Assembly: GCA_022340885.1 (NCBI GenBank)
Contig: JAJDND010000085.1
Span: 41,442-105,441, forward strand
Direction of reading: 5' to 3'
DNA from: Desulfobacterales bacterium
GTDB lineage: Bacteria; Desulfobacterota; Desulfobacteria; Desulfobacterales; UBA11574
DNA length: 64,000 bases
Shown here: in pieces, positions 7,512 through 15,935 of the stretch
How the letters are laid out: every line of letters starts with the position of its first letter
Position numbering within the stretch: position 1 is the stretch's first letter
Notes under the pieces: model-generated
Database searches by the model: none
Told to the model about the DNA's origin: nothing
What the model saw: the letters and a program-made list of their open reading frames with translations, nothing else
Program-made: the position numbers and the translations under genes

Positions 7512-9998
7512 TTAAGCCTCCATCTTTGTCAAATCTATATTCAATTCATAATCGCTTTCGCCGATCATCTTTTTTGCCGTAAAGCCCAGTTTTTTCCCCA
7601 AAGCCAGCATCTGGGTGTTTTCCGGCAAAACGAGCCCCCATACGTTTTCGATTCCGCGCTCTTTTGAAATCAAAAGGCATCGTTTGAGAAGTTCTGCACC
7701 GATGCCCTTCCCGTGCCATGCATCAGCCACGACAACGGCAAATTCCGCTTTTTTTCGATTATAAATGTTCGAAATCACGCGGGCGGCTCCCAGCATTTTC
7801 TCGTCGGGTTCGGTCCCTAAAAGTGCAACCAGTGCAATTTCCCTGTCATAATCAATCTGCGTGAACCGGACGAGCATGTGGGAAGGGAGCGTTTTCATCG
7901 GGCTGAAAAACCGAAAGTAAATGCTCTGCTGTGAAAGAGATTCAAACAGCTGAACCAGCAGCGGCGCATCCTCCGGTCGAATGGGCCGGATAAAAATTTC
8001 TCCGACACCTTCACGTATCGCTCGGGTCTCATACTGGTTGGGATATGGACTGATGACCAGGTGATCGTGTGCTTTTATCATGGTGGCGCGCAAAACGATC
8101 CGGGCGTCTTTCACTCGGATATCGTTTGGTGTTACGATAAGAGGATTGATATCGATCTCTTCGATCTCAGGAAAATCCGTTACCATTTGAGACAGTCGAA
8201 TTAAAATTTCTTCGATCAAGGCCAGGTTGCATGGGGAATAATTTTTGAAACCTTTTAGCAGCGCATATACTTTTGTTTTTTTAGTGAGCTCTCTGGCCAA
8301 CAGGCGGTTTAAAGGCGGCAGCGCAACGGGTCGATCGTCTAAAACTTCAGACAAAACACCCCCCAACCCGAAATAAATGACTGGTCCGAGATCCCGGTCC
8401 TTTTTCGAACCGATCGCCAGTTCGTATTGCTGTTCTTTTTGTTCCACGCTTTGACTTGGACGATCAATTGCTTCCGAATAAACGGGGATTCCGTAAGCGC
8501 TCAACAAATCAGCTGCTTCCGTTGAAGTCAGACACAATTCGTTTTGCGAGAGTTTTTTTTGGATCTGGATTTGCGCGCTTTTAACATCGAATTCGATCTT
8601 TCTGTCAAATTTTGGCGGAATCTCCAGAAGCACTTTTAGATTTTTCGAATAACGGTAAAGATCCATAAATGCCCTGACCGCACGCTCCGGTGTCTCAAAT
8701 GTCGGGATCCCTTTTAGATTGAAGATATCCCGGCCGATCTCCATTTGTTTCCCACCCATCCACGAAACGAATATCGGAAAAGATGTTCTTTTTATAACAC
8801 CGGCCAGAGATTCAGCCACATCGGTCGGACGCGTCAAAGCCTGAGGGGCCAGGATGATCAAAAGCCCGTTCACTGCGGGATCTTTTAAACAGATATCCAC
8901 GGCTTTTTCATACCGCTCGGGAGAAGCGTCTCCCAGAATATCGACCGGGTTTGTATGGCTCCAGCCGGGAGGGAGAAGATCATCTAATTTATTGATGGTG
9001 TCGACACTTAAAACCGCAGGATCCACACCATGATCGGCAAGGGCATCCACGGCCATAACGCCCGGACTGCCGGCGTTGGTGACAATGGCTAACCCGGGGT
9101 TCAAAGGCCGCGGCTGTTTGGCCAAGAGCTCAACACAGTCGAAAAGTTCTTCGAAAGTTTTGACCCGAACGATGCCGGCACGCTCGAAAGCCGCATCATA
9201 TACGGCATCTTCTCCGCCCAACCTGCCGGTATGGGATGCAATGGCCAAAGCCCCCGCTGCCGTCCGGCCGGCTTTAAGCACAATGATCGGTTTGATTCGG
9301 GATACGGATCGCGCAGCGCTCATGAAATTTCGAATCCGCGGAATACTTTCTACAAATATTACAATGCTGCCGACATGGGAGTCTCCTCCGAGATAATCGA
9401 TGATATCCCCGAAATCCACATCCATCATGGATCCGAGACTTACAAAATAGCTGAAGCCGATATGCTCTCTTAGGCAGAGATCGAGAACCGAAACGCATAT
9501 CGCGCCGCTCTGGGAAACAAACGCCATTTTTCCGGGATGCGGGGTATGAGTCGAAAAGCTGAGATTGAGTTTGGAACCGGAACAGATGATTCCGAGACAA
9601 CCCGGTCCGATGATGCGAAGTCCTTGACGTCTCGCCGAATTGACGGCGGATACTACCGTCTCTTGGCTGATTATCCCGGCCTCTTTTCCACCGGCCGAAA
9701 TGATGACCAGGCCTTTCACCTTTGTATCGATGCATTCCCGGATGACTTGTGGCGCCGAATTTACGGACCCGGCAAGTACGGCCAGATCTACCACGGGATT
9801 GAGCGCTGAAAGAGACGGATAAACAGGTTGTTCCCCAATTTTTTTGTGGCACCGATGAATCGGATACACGCCTCCCGAATATCCGCCTTCAATCAGGTTC
9901 TGCACCAGGGTTGTAAAAATTCGTCCCCCCGGTGAATCGTCCCCGATCACGGCAATGGACTTCGGCTGAAATATTTTGTCCAGGTGAATCGCACTCAT
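7512..9998 (-). CDS. ADP-forming acyl-CoA synthetase / GNAT acetyltransferase fusion with a shortened ATP-grasp domain
   Basis: An 828-residue fusion. Residues 1-135 are a CoA-binding Rossmann domain and about 150-460 are succinyl-CoA-ligase-like domains, with the phospho-His in ASHTGRLGGEDA (His256). About 490-650 is a remnant of the ATP-grasp beta part, and about 665-825 is a GNAT domain with the acetyl-CoA loop WHGKGIGAELL. The usual family (Pat/AcsA-type protein lysine acetyltransferases) is near 890-900 residues. Here the sequence jumps from GIPVYSEA (about 505) to YELAIGSKKD, so roughly the nucleotide-binding half of the ATP-grasp fold is missing. Ligase activity is doubtful, whereas acetyl transfer may survive. 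A sigma-54 promoter and upstream element precede it. Confidence 0.85.
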   Translation of the reverse strand: MSAIHLDKIFQPKSIAVIGDDSPGGRIFTTLVQNLIEGGYSGGVYPIHRCHKKIGEQPVYPSLSALNPVVDLAVLAGSVNSAPQVIRECIDTKVKGLVIISAGGKEAGIISQETVVSAVNSARRQGLRIIGPGCLGIICSGSKLNLSFSTHTPHPGKMAFVSQSGAICVSVLDLCLREHIGFSYFVSLGSMMDVDFGDIIDYLGGDSHVGSIVIFVESIPRIRNFMSAARSVSRIKPIIVLKAGRTAAGALAIASHTGRLGGEDAVYDAAFERAGIVRVKTFEELFDCVELLAKQPRPLNPGLAIVTNAGSPGVMAVDALADHGVDPAVLSVDTINKLDDLLPPGWSHTNPVDILGDASPERYEKAVDICLKDPAVNGLLIILAPQALTRPTDVAESLAGVIKRTSFPIFVSWMGGKQMEIGRDIFNLKGIPTFETPERAVRAFMDLYRYSKNLKVLLEIPPKFDRKIEFDVKSAQIQIQKKLSQNELCLTSTEAADLLSAYGIPVYSEAIDRPSQSVEQKEQQYELAIGSKKDRDLGPVIYFGLGGVLSEVLDDRPVALPPLNRLLARELTKKTKVYALLKGFKNYSPCNLALIEEILIRLSQMVTDFPEIEEIDINPLIVTPNDIRVKDARIVLRATMIKAHDHLVISPYPNQYETRAIREGVGEIFIRPIRPEDAPLLVQLFESLSQQSIYFRFFSPMKTLPSHMLVRFTQIDYDREIALVALLGTEPDEKMLGAARVISNIYNRKKAEFAVVVADAWHGKGIGAELLKRCLLISKERGIENVWGLVLPENTQMLALGKKLGFTAKKMIGESDYELNIDLTKMEA

Positions 9999-10051
9999 GG
10001 CTCAAAAACATGTCCTTTTTAAACGAAAAGAATGTACTGCCTTATCATGAA

Positions 10052-10066
10052 GCAATCGCTATGCCA
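10052..10066 (-). promoter_or_regulatory. Sigma-54 promoter for the 7512-9998 gene
   Basis: On the minus strand the sequence is TGGCATAGCGATTGC, with GG and GC separated by 10 bp as in -24/-12 promoters. Predicted transcription start is near 10040, about 40 bp before the ATG at 9998. Confidence 0.8.
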
Positions 10067-10171
10067 GATGAAATCGTTGTCTGATACTTCATTAATTAAT
10101 TGAAATAAAAGTGTTTTTAAGGTTGAAAAGTGATTGTTGCAAGCATCGCGAAGAAATTAGATGTCGACTTT

Positions 10172-10188
10172 TTTTACAAGGTGTAAAA
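10172..10188. promoter_or_regulatory. Upstream activator site, palindrome TTTTACA-AGG-TGTAAAA
   Basis: A perfect 7-bp palindrome with a 3-bp centre. It is preceded on the plus strand by ATGTCGAC and a T-run. The centre is 115.5 bp from the -24 GG at 10064-10065. It belongs to the family also found at 14915, 17636, 17685, 24573, 37184, 39423 and 42511. Confidence 0.85.
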
Positions 10189-10230
10189 GGGGACCGCAGA
10201 TGAACGCAGATATTCTGAAAAAAAGAAACT

Positions 10231-10250
10231 GGAAGCCATCTCAAAATGAG
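10231..10250. repeat. Terminal fragment of the palindromic repeat family (arm type B)
   Basis: GGAAGCCATCTCAAAA matches the end of the full element at 42298-42443. Just upstream, CCGCAGATGAACGCAGAT (10194-10211) resembles the dispersed repeat at 41133-41204. This intergenic stretch appears to be a mosaic of decayed repeats. Confidence 0.5.
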
Positions 10251-10270
10251 GATTTGCGGTTATCGGTCTT

Positions 10271-11983
10271 CTATTTCCTGAAATTATATTCATTGGGGGT
10301 GTTTAATTTTATCAGGGCACCGTATTTTTTGAACAAGACTTCTCCTTTTGGTTGAAATGAAAACATGTTGGCGCCGATATCTTCAAGCTTCTCGACAATC
10401 TGCTTAATATTCTCAGAGCTCGTCAGCGATTCTATCGTTTCTATGGATACTGTTTGATCCTTGGGTTGTGATTCAAGAATCTCATATGCGTCTTCAAATT
10501 CGTCTGCGGCAAACTGAGCGGTTAAAACAATATAGTCGTCCACCCGTTGTTTCGAATCCTTCAATTCCGGCCTTTTGAGAAGAAATGCCTCCATGGTTTT
10601 TCCGGTCAGCGTCATCAATGCTTTGACCTCCTTTACCGGAAACCCCTCGGCATGCCGTCTGCGCGCAACCTCTTGAGCAAACGCTGGAACTATGTACCGT
10701 TCTCTATTTCTTACCGTTGCCGCTATGATTTGATAATTCAACATAATGTGCCACGTCAACAGTTCGCGATCCATCGTCAGGTAATTGGGAAATTGTCGCG
10801 CATTGGCAGATGTGTTTACTTCTTGCACAATGTTTTGAATGATAGGTTCGCGCAAACGGATCAAAAGATCATAGATTCGAGTACTTTTTCTGTAAGCAGG
10901 ACGGTATAGATTGATTTCGTTGCGATACACCCAGTCTTTCGGCTGGCTGGTCATTTTTTCGGTTAAAAATAAAAGGCGTCGCAGTATATGATACCGGGGG
11001 GTCGGTTTCCAGCCCAAAGCCGTGTAGGTTGCCGAAGCATCAATATCCAGCTTCTTATCGATATATTCGGCCATCCACGGCTTTTCGAGCATTTCCTTTC
11101 CAATCATCCATCCCGAAAAAGAAAGAACATAAAATCCCATTCTCACAAGAAATTTGGGAATTCTAAACGATCTTACATCATGTCCGTAATAATAACGGGT
11201 AGCGGTTTTAAAAAGCTCATTGTGGGAAACACTCCCATTAGGACCCGCAATATAAACGCCCAGCTGGGGAAGGATGTCGCTGATGTCGATGACTCTGAGA
11301 AACAATTTAATGAGATCCCGGATATGGATATAGGGAATGGCGGATTCGCCATGACCGGCCACAATTCTCGACATAAACTTGTTTTTGGATAGCCAGTACT
11401 TTAACAGCATATACAACATGGGATATTCGCACCAGTCGCTGTATACAGCCGCCAGACGGACAATGGAACATGGAAAGGATTCCGAATACTCTTTGATTAG
11501 CATTTCTGCGCGCCGCTTGCTGCAGGCATAAGGGAAATCGCCGTCGGCAGGACTTTCTTCGGTTACGGTACTGCCTTCGGGAGGAAAATTGCAAGCCGCC
11601 ACCGAACTGGAAAAGATAAAACGCTTTACTTTCATCATGTTTGACAACTCTAGAAGATAGCGGGTGGCAATGACGTTCACCTGCTCATATACGGGGTTTT
11701 CCTGTAGTGTAAAATCGTAATATCCCGCCAGATGCAAAACATAATCCACGTTTCCGTGATATTGAATGTATTCATATACGTTGAGCAGATCCTTCCACTT
11801 TGTTATATCGGCCTGCAGCCAGTGTATATTACTGCGAAAGGGAATTCCGACCTCTTTTTGACTGCGGCGAGCGATACAGAACAGGCGAAATTTTTCGGAC
11901 ACGGCAAGGACGAAATGCCTGCCGATAAATCCGGAGGCCCCGGTGACCAGTATCCCTGGTAATTTGTTAACCGCGTTACTCAT
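10271..11983 (-). CDS. NAD(P)-dependent epimerase/dehydratase-like protein with C-terminal helical domain (paralogue 1)
   Basis: A 570-residue protein. Residues 10-320 are an extended short-chain dehydrogenase fold with nucleotide motif GASGFIGR (residues 15-22) and a catalytic-type YACSK (YxxxK). The remaining 250 residues are mostly helical and I do not recognise them from another family. A close full-length paralogue lies at 56772-58412. The gene follows the CoA-transferase gene by 27 bp, so both are probably transcribed from the sigma-54 promoter at 14053-14067. Substrate is unknown; sugar-nucleotide or fatty acyl/isoprenoid ketone reduction are both possible. Confidence 0.8.
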   Translation of the reverse strand: MSNAVNKLPGILVTGASGFIGRHFVLAVSEKFRLFCIARRSQKEVGIPFRSNIHWLQADITKWKDLLNVYEYIQYHGNVDYVLHLAGYYDFTLQENPVYEQVNVIATRYLLELSNMMKVKRFIFSSSVAACNFPPEGSTVTEESPADGDFPYACSKRRAEMLIKEYSESFPCSIVRLAAVYSDWCEYPMLYMLLKYWLSKNKFMSRIVAGHGESAIPYIHIRDLIKLFLRVIDISDILPQLGVYIAGPNGSVSHNELFKTATRYYYGHDVRSFRIPKFLVRMGFYVLSFSGWMIGKEMLEKPWMAEYIDKKLDIDASATYTALGWKPTPRYHILRRLLFLTEKMTSQPKDWVYRNEINLYRPAYRKSTRIYDLLIRLREPIIQNIVQEVNTSANARQFPNYLTMDRELLTWHIMLNYQIIAATVRNRERYIVPAFAQEVARRRHAEGFPVKEVKALMTLTGKTMEAFLLKRPELKDSKQRVDDYIVLTAQFAADEFEDAYEILESQPKDQTVSIETIESLTSSENIKQIVEKLEDIGANMFSFQPKGEVLFKKYGALIKLNTPNEYNFRK

Positions 11984-12010
11984 ATCGTTGAAAGAACTTT
12001 TTTCGGGTAT

Positions 12011-13510
12011 TTAATTGAAAATGTCTTCATGCGCTAAATCCGGAAGCATAGCGCCGTGTTCCAACAAATTGCGATGCAGTTCAAAACATCGTATCAAATC
12101 ATGCTGAATGTGCCCGAGCCTGGCATCTTTTATGTATCGATAAAGGTAGCCCCTGTAGGCAGGATGAGCACATCTTTCGATAATGATTTTTGCCCTTTGC
12201 ATAGGGCCTAATCCTCTGAGATCCGCCAACCCCTGTTCGGTGACGACGATTTGAACGGAATGCTCGTTGCTGTCCACATGCGGGCACATGGGCACGATAG
12301 AAGATATTCTGCCGCCTTTTGCGATGGAGGGCGTCATGAAAACGGACAAATAGCTGTTTCTCGTAAATTCGCCGCTGCCGCCGATGCCGTTCATGATATC
12401 CATGCCGTACAGGTGCGAAGAATTAACGTTGCCGTAAATATCCATTTCAATGGCCGTGTTCAAAGCGATGACCCCCAGCCTTCGAATAACGCCCGGGTGG
12501 TTGGAAATTTCCTGAGGCCGCAGCACAATTCGCCGGGCAAAAAAATCTATATTGTCGACAAGCTGCTTTAATTTATCAGATGTGATGGTCAAGCTGGTGG
12601 CGCTGGCGCCCAGAAGCTTCTCTTCAGCCATGAGATCCACCATGGCATCCTGAAAAACTTCAGAATACACGCTAAACGGAGGGATATCCGGATGGCGACC
12701 CAAAGTGGCCAACATGCCGTTGGCAACATTGCCGACCCCTGACTGGATCGGCAGTAAGGTCTTGGGAATCCTTCCGCTATGCATCTCTCCCAAGAAAAAC
12801 TGAACCACATGTTCGGCGATTTGGCAACTGATGTCATCCGGCGCCCCGAATTCAGTCACATTGTCGGGCTCGCGGCTTTCCACGAGGCCAATGACTTTTT
12901 GGGGATCGACAACTGCATAGGGGAAACCGATACGCGTCAGGGGGTCGTAAATATGTATGGGATACCGCTTGGGCGGCGGAGGCATCACCACGATGTCCGC
13001 CATCTCGCGAAGCCGTTCAGATTGATGACGGTTGATTTCAATGATGACTTTTTCAGCGTATCGAAGATATGTCGGAGAAGCCCCGATGGACGTCGTCAGA
13101 AATACTCGTCCGTCTGATGTTATTTCCGTGGCTTCCACCACCGCCACATTGATTCGACCGAAAAAACCTTCGGACACGGCCTGCGGAACGTGGGAAAGGT
13201 GCATGTCCACATATTCGACCTCCTGGCGATTGATCTGTCTACGCAGTACCGATCCCGACTGATACGGCGCCCGCCATGAAACAGCTTCCGCTTGGGCCAG
13301 CTCATCATCGATGATACGTCCGCTGGAAGCGCCGGTCAGCACCCTCACTTTGAAACGATTTCCTTTTTCGTGTTCATCGTGGGCGCGAGAGGCAATGGCT
13401 CGCGGTACAACTTTTGCAGCACCGGCAGGGCTGAACCCGCTAAACGAAACCGTATCGCCATCCCTTATGTATGATGCAGCTTCATCCGGTGTTAAAATGG
13501 GATAGCTCAT
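12011..13510 (-). CDS. Acetyl-CoA hydrolase / CoA-transferase family protein
   Basis: A 499-residue member of the family of succinyl-CoA:acetate and 4-hydroxybutyrate CoA-transferases. Visible features are the N-terminal DGDTVSFSGFSPAGAAKVVP, a catalytic-type Glu in VYSEVFQDAMVD, the glycine-rich GIGGSGEFTRNSY, and VVTEQGLADLRGLGP near the C-terminus. Such enzymes move CoA between acids and so couple acetyl-CoA to substrate activation. It lies 35 bp downstream of a receiver-like gene and 27 bp upstream of an epimerase. The operon has a sigma-54 promoter, which suggests use during nutrient shift. Confidence 0.88.
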   Translation of the reverse strand: MSYPILTPDEAASYIRDGDTVSFSGFSPAGAAKVVPRAIASRAHDEHEKGNRFKVRVLTGASSGRIIDDELAQAEAVSWRAPYQSGSVLRRQINRQEVEYVDMHLSHVPQAVSEGFFGRINVAVVEATEITSDGRVFLTTSIGASPTYLRYAEKVIIEINRHQSERLREMADIVVMPPPPKRYPIHIYDPLTRIGFPYAVVDPQKVIGLVESREPDNVTEFGAPDDISCQIAEHVVQFFLGEMHSGRIPKTLLPIQSGVGNVANGMLATLGRHPDIPPFSVYSEVFQDAMVDLMAEEKLLGASATSLTITSDKLKQLVDNIDFFARRIVLRPQEISNHPGVIRRLGVIALNTAIEMDIYGNVNSSHLYGMDIMNGIGGSGEFTRNSYLSVFMTPSIAKGGRISSIVPMCPHVDSNEHSVQIVVTEQGLADLRGLGPMQRAKIIIERCAHPAYRGYLYRYIKDARLGHIQHDLIRCFELHRNLLEHGAMLPDLAHEDIFN

Positions 13511-13544
13511 TAAAAGTATCCTCGCTTTATCGTATAAGAATTGC

Positions 13545-13907
13545 TCATACCTTCTCGGATTCCGGCTTGTTTAAGGCATGAAACATAAATGCCGATGAAA
13601 TGTTGCCGTTTTTAAGGACCTCATCGATGGCCTGTTTGAGGCTGATCATTGAACGATGGCCATCAATAATGTAGATAAGTACCGGAAGGTCCGGAACCTT
13701 TTTCTTGATTTCGTTTAAAACCTGCCAGCTGTCAAAACTTTCAGAATGAAGTCCCAAAAGCACCAAATCCGGTCGCGCATCTTTAATATATTCCCAGATC
13801 GACCCGATGGTATTTAACGTTACGACTTGAAAGTTCTCAATGGCCAGTTCTTTATATAGCGCCGAGAGAATATCCTTTTTGTCGTCGACGATTAGAATTT
13901 TGGGCAT
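13545..13907 (-). CDS. Receiver-like protein lacking the phosphorylation Asp
   Basis: A 120-residue protein with the first strand of a receiver (MPKILIVDDKKDIL). At the phospho-acceptor position it reads LVLLGLHSE, with Gly52 where Asp is expected. The conserved Lys of the last strand is also missing. It is therefore a pseudo-receiver, probably working by binding rather than phosphorylation. The start was placed at the ATG at 13907 because the receiver fold begins there; an upstream ATG at 13955 would add 16 residues and overlap a palindrome. It heads the CoA-transferase/epimerase operon. Confidence 0.75.
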   Translation of the reverse strand: MPKILIVDDKKDILSALYKELAIENFQVVTLNTIGSIWEYIKDARPDLVLLGLHSESFDSWQVLNEIKKKVPDLPVLIYIIDGHRSMISLKQAIDEVLKNGNISSAFMFHALNKPESEKV

Positions 13908-13941
13908 ATTTAATTTTCCGTCCATTCGAATGAATATGGGG

Positions 13942-13964
13942 ATAAAATCGTGCAACGATTTTAT
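13942..13964. repeat. Short perfect palindrome ATAAAATCGT-N3-ACGATTTTAT, copy 1
   Basis: Ten-base arms are separated by GCA. The same palindrome with centre TAC occurs at 14735-14757. It lies in the predicted 5' leader of the pseudo-receiver operon and could form an RNA hairpin or be a protein site. Confidence 0.7.
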
Positions 13965-14052
13965 GAAAATCGGTGATACCGATCAGTTTGACGAAAGACA
14001 CCCTGCATTTGTTTAAAAAAAGATGCGGGCACGGATTTCTTTATAAGCTTCC

Positions 14053-14067
14053 GCAAAAAACATGCCA
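14053..14067 (-). promoter_or_regulatory. Sigma-54 promoter for the pseudo-receiver/CoA-transferase/epimerase operon
   Basis: The minus strand reads TGGCATGTTTTTTGC with correct GG-N10-GC spacing. Predicted start is near 14042, giving a leader of about 135 nt that contains the palindrome at 13942-13964. Confidence 0.75.
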
Positions 14068-14151
14068 TAACGGAAAATTTAATAATATATGCTTTTACAA
14101 TGGGTTATTTAATCTATCTCTTTCCATTGAAATCGGATCTGTGTCGATATT

Positions 14152-14168
14152 TTTTTCAGAATGTAAAG
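14152..14168. promoter_or_regulatory. Degenerate upstream activator site
   Basis: TTTTTCA-GAA-TGTAAAG differs from the TTTTACA-N3-TGTAAAA palindrome at two positions. It keeps the GTGTCGAT leader found in the other copies. Its centre is 94.5 bp from the -24 GG at 14065-14066, about two helical turns closer than usual. Confidence 0.55.
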
Positions 14169-14226
14169 AAAACTGATTGCGGTTGAAAAATCATAAATGG
14201 AAAACCGGAGAGATGGGGTATTTGTT

Positions 14227-14240
14227 TAGAAGTGGTTTCA
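14227..14240. repeat. Solo terminal fragment of the palindromic repeat (arm type A)
   Basis: TAGAAGTGGTTTCA is identical to the ends of the full elements at 18909 and 31997. It directly abuts the stop codon of the 14241 gene. Confidence 0.55.
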
Positions 14241-14633
14241 TTAATGGGTGGCAGCATATTGCCCTTGATCGAGTTTATCTTCTGCCTCCTGCATATCTCT
14301 TGCATTTTCTACCGCGAAACAGGCTTTTAAGTTGAAAAGATTTTGTTGAAAGAAATCAGCGTCGGTATTGTTTTTTCCGACGAGAACGATTCTCCCGGCA
14401 CCATACGCATAAATTAAATCCACGGTATTAAACAATAGATCAAGATCATTTTGACGAACACCCGTTTTTTTATCCAAGACAGCGATACATGAGAAGTTAT
14501 AGGCCAAGTCCCCGCAGGCACTTTCGATAATATTCACGTATTCTGTTATATCATTTGAATTGCCTTCTTTTAAAATGACATACATTCTATTTTTTATGGG
14601 ATTTATATGAACATAATGCATATGAATCTCCAT
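14241..14633 (-). CDS. Small soluble protein, possibly STAS/SpoIIAA-like
   Basis: A 130-residue protein of unknown function. The alternating beta/alpha pattern and the central segment CIAVLDKKTG followed by an amphipathic helix and AGRIVLVG resemble STAS or SpoIIAA-like folds. The similarity is weak and no Ser/Thr phosphorylation signature is clear. No signal peptide or membrane segment is seen. It has its own candidate sigma-54 promoter and a perfect upstream activator site, which supports it being a real gene of the regulon. Confidence 0.6.
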   Translation of the reverse strand: MEIHMHYVHINPIKNRMYVILKEGNSNDITEYVNIIESACGDLAYNFSCIAVLDKKTGVRQNDLDLLFNTVDLIYAYGAGRIVLVGKNNTDADFFQQNLFNLKACFAVENARDMQEAEDKLDQGQYAATH

Positions 14634-14734
14634 AGACTTTTTGATATGGTCTATTTCATTAGATTTGAATTATTCTCTGCTTGCCGATTTTTCTTTTGTT
14701 CATTAGGTCCCACAGTTTCTTCTGTGGGAGTCTC

Positions 14735-14757
14735 ATAAAATCGTTACACGATTTTAT
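14735..14757. repeat. Short perfect palindrome ATAAAATCGT-N3-ACGATTTTAT, copy 2
   Basis: Ten-base arms around TAC, followed on the plus strand by TTTTG. A second hairpin, TCCCACAG-N5-CTGTGGGA, lies just upstream at 14708-14729. Together they sit in the predicted leader of the 14241 gene. Confidence 0.65.
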
Positions 14758-14790
14758 TTTGATTTCAAATTCTCAAAATAAAAATAAGTT

Positions 14791-14805
14791 ACAATTTTCA
14801 TGCCA
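14791..14805 (-). promoter_or_regulatory. Candidate sigma-54 promoter for the 14241-14633 gene
   Basis: The minus strand reads TGGCATGAAAATTGT; the -12 dinucleotide is GT rather than GC, so it is weaker. It is supported by the upstream site at 14915-14931, whose centre is 119.5 bp away. Confidence 0.5.
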
Positions 14806-14914
14806 AGACTAAACTTCAAAATCGTTATTTTTTTAACCGGCTAATAATATGAGCAAACTCCCGTTAAACAGAATTTCGTGTTTCCGATAACGAATGGGTA
14901 TTGATGTCGGTTTT

Positions 14915-14931
14915 TTTTACAGCGTGTAAAA
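14915..14931. promoter_or_regulatory. Upstream activator site, TTTTACA-GCG-TGTAAAA
   Basis: A perfect palindrome preceded by TTGATGTCGG and a T-run. Its orientation (TGTC side towards lower coordinates) points to the minus-strand promoter at 14791. It could also serve the plus-strand promoter at 15002. Confidence 0.8.
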
Positions 14932-15001
14932 CGCTAACTCAAGCTTTGTCAGCCCGATTGCGATCGATGCCGGTAAACCGCGGTGGTCCGGAATTTTTTT
15001 A

Positions 15002-15016
15002 TGGTATGATTCTTGC
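15002..15016 (+). promoter_or_regulatory. Candidate sigma-54 promoter for the 15086 gene
   Basis: TGGTATGATTCTTGC has GG-N10-GC spacing, with predicted start near 15028 and a 58-nt leader. The nearest activator site (14915-14931) is in the opposite orientation and only 80 bp away, so this assignment is less certain. Confidence 0.55.
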
Positions 15017-15085
15017 TGTCTACTAGTAGCGAATTAGAGGGCTTATATCTGTAAATGGATCAAAAATGAATATTGGAGGTCTCCT

Positions 15086-15565
15086 ATGAGCCTTGAAAAA
15101 ATAACGGACATCCTGCGAATGTCTGATCTCTTTTGCGAACTCTCCGACAATGAACTGCAGTCCATCGCTGAACTGTGCCGAATTGAAGAATTTGAAGCCG
15201 GAGACATCATATATCGACAAGGCAGCGTCGGAACAAAATTATATATTTTAGCCAAAGGGCGTGTCATTCTTGAAAGAGAGATTGACCTCGGGGGCACCCG
15301 CAAGGCCAAGCTGAATGTCTTTTCCCTTATGGAACGGACAAATAGGCGGGTGATGGGAAGCTGGTATACGCTCATTGGGGAGCAACATGTGCATATGTGC
15401 TCTGCTATATGCGAAAAACCAACGAAGATGGTCTCCGTCGGCTGTTTTAATCTTAGAAGCGCCATGGTTCAGGATTCAACGATTCGGATCAAAATCTTGG
15501 AACAGCTCGTTTTGTTGCTTCGAGATCGAATACTCAGTTCTTATGAAGCCATTGATACCCTGTAA
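15086..15565 (+). CDS. Cyclic-nucleotide-binding domain protein without DNA-binding domain
   Basis: A 159-residue protein that is essentially one cNMP-binding (CRP-like) beta-barrel: FEAGDIIYRQGSVGTKLYILAKGRVIL near residues 35-62 is typical. The usual CRP helix-turn-helix is absent. A good ribosome site (GGAGG) precedes the ATG. It is convergent with the dodecin/cNMP/Usp operon, which contains a second stand-alone cNMP-binding protein. Binding of cAMP or another nucleotide is inferred from the fold only. Confidence 0.8.
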   Translation: MSLEKITDILRMSDLFCELSDNELQSIAELCRIEEFEAGDIIYRQGSVGTKLYILAKGRVILEREIDLGGTRKAKLNVFSLMERTNRRVMGSWYTLIGEQHVHMCSAICEKPTKMVSVGCFNLRSAMVQDSTIRIKILEQLVLLLRDRILSSYEAIDTL

Positions 15566-15599
15566 TATTGAAATAAAACGTTAGAGAGGCTCGAACATG

Positions 15600-15643
15600 A
15601 AAAGAGGTGACAGCCATAAGGTTTGCCGGCTACCACCTCTTTT
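15600..15643. terminator. Bidirectional terminator between convergent genes
   Basis: AAAAGAGGTG and CACCTCTTTT form a long stem with an inner AGCC/GGCT pairing. A and T tracts lie on either side, so it can end transcripts from both the 15086 gene and the dodecin operon. Confidence 0.7.
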
Positions 15644-15670
15644 ACGCTACCTTCCCCCTTCCTCTATGCG

Positions 15671-15883
15671 TTAGTCTCTTTCATATTTGAAGGAAAGCTT
15701 TACCCTGGCGCGATAAGCCGCCACTTTCCCATTTTCGATCTTCAAATCCAGTTTGGTAATTTCCGCGATTCTAAGATCTTTGAGCGTACCTGAAGCCGTT
15801 TCCACTGCATTTCTAGCGGCATCATCCCATGAAGAACGGCTGGTTCCCACCAGTTCAATGATTTTATATACGCTGTCTGCCAT
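15671..15883 (-). CDS. Dodecin family flavin-binding protein
   Basis: A 70-residue dodecin. MADSVYKIIELVGTSRSSWDDA at the start, the central ETASGTLKDLRI and the final RARVKLSFKYE are the family pattern. Dodecins form 12-mers that store or buffer flavins. The ATG at 15883 was chosen because AAAAGGAG precedes it and it gives the normal dodecin length. It is the last gene of the Usp/cNMP operon. Confidence 0.9.
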   Translation of the reverse strand: MADSVYKIIELVGTSRSSWDDAARNAVETASGTLKDLRIAEITKLDLKIENGKVAAYRARVKLSFKYERD

Positions 15884-15935
15884 AACGAATCTCCTTTTAT
15901 TGTCATTTAATCCATCTTTTTTCACCTGTTAATGT

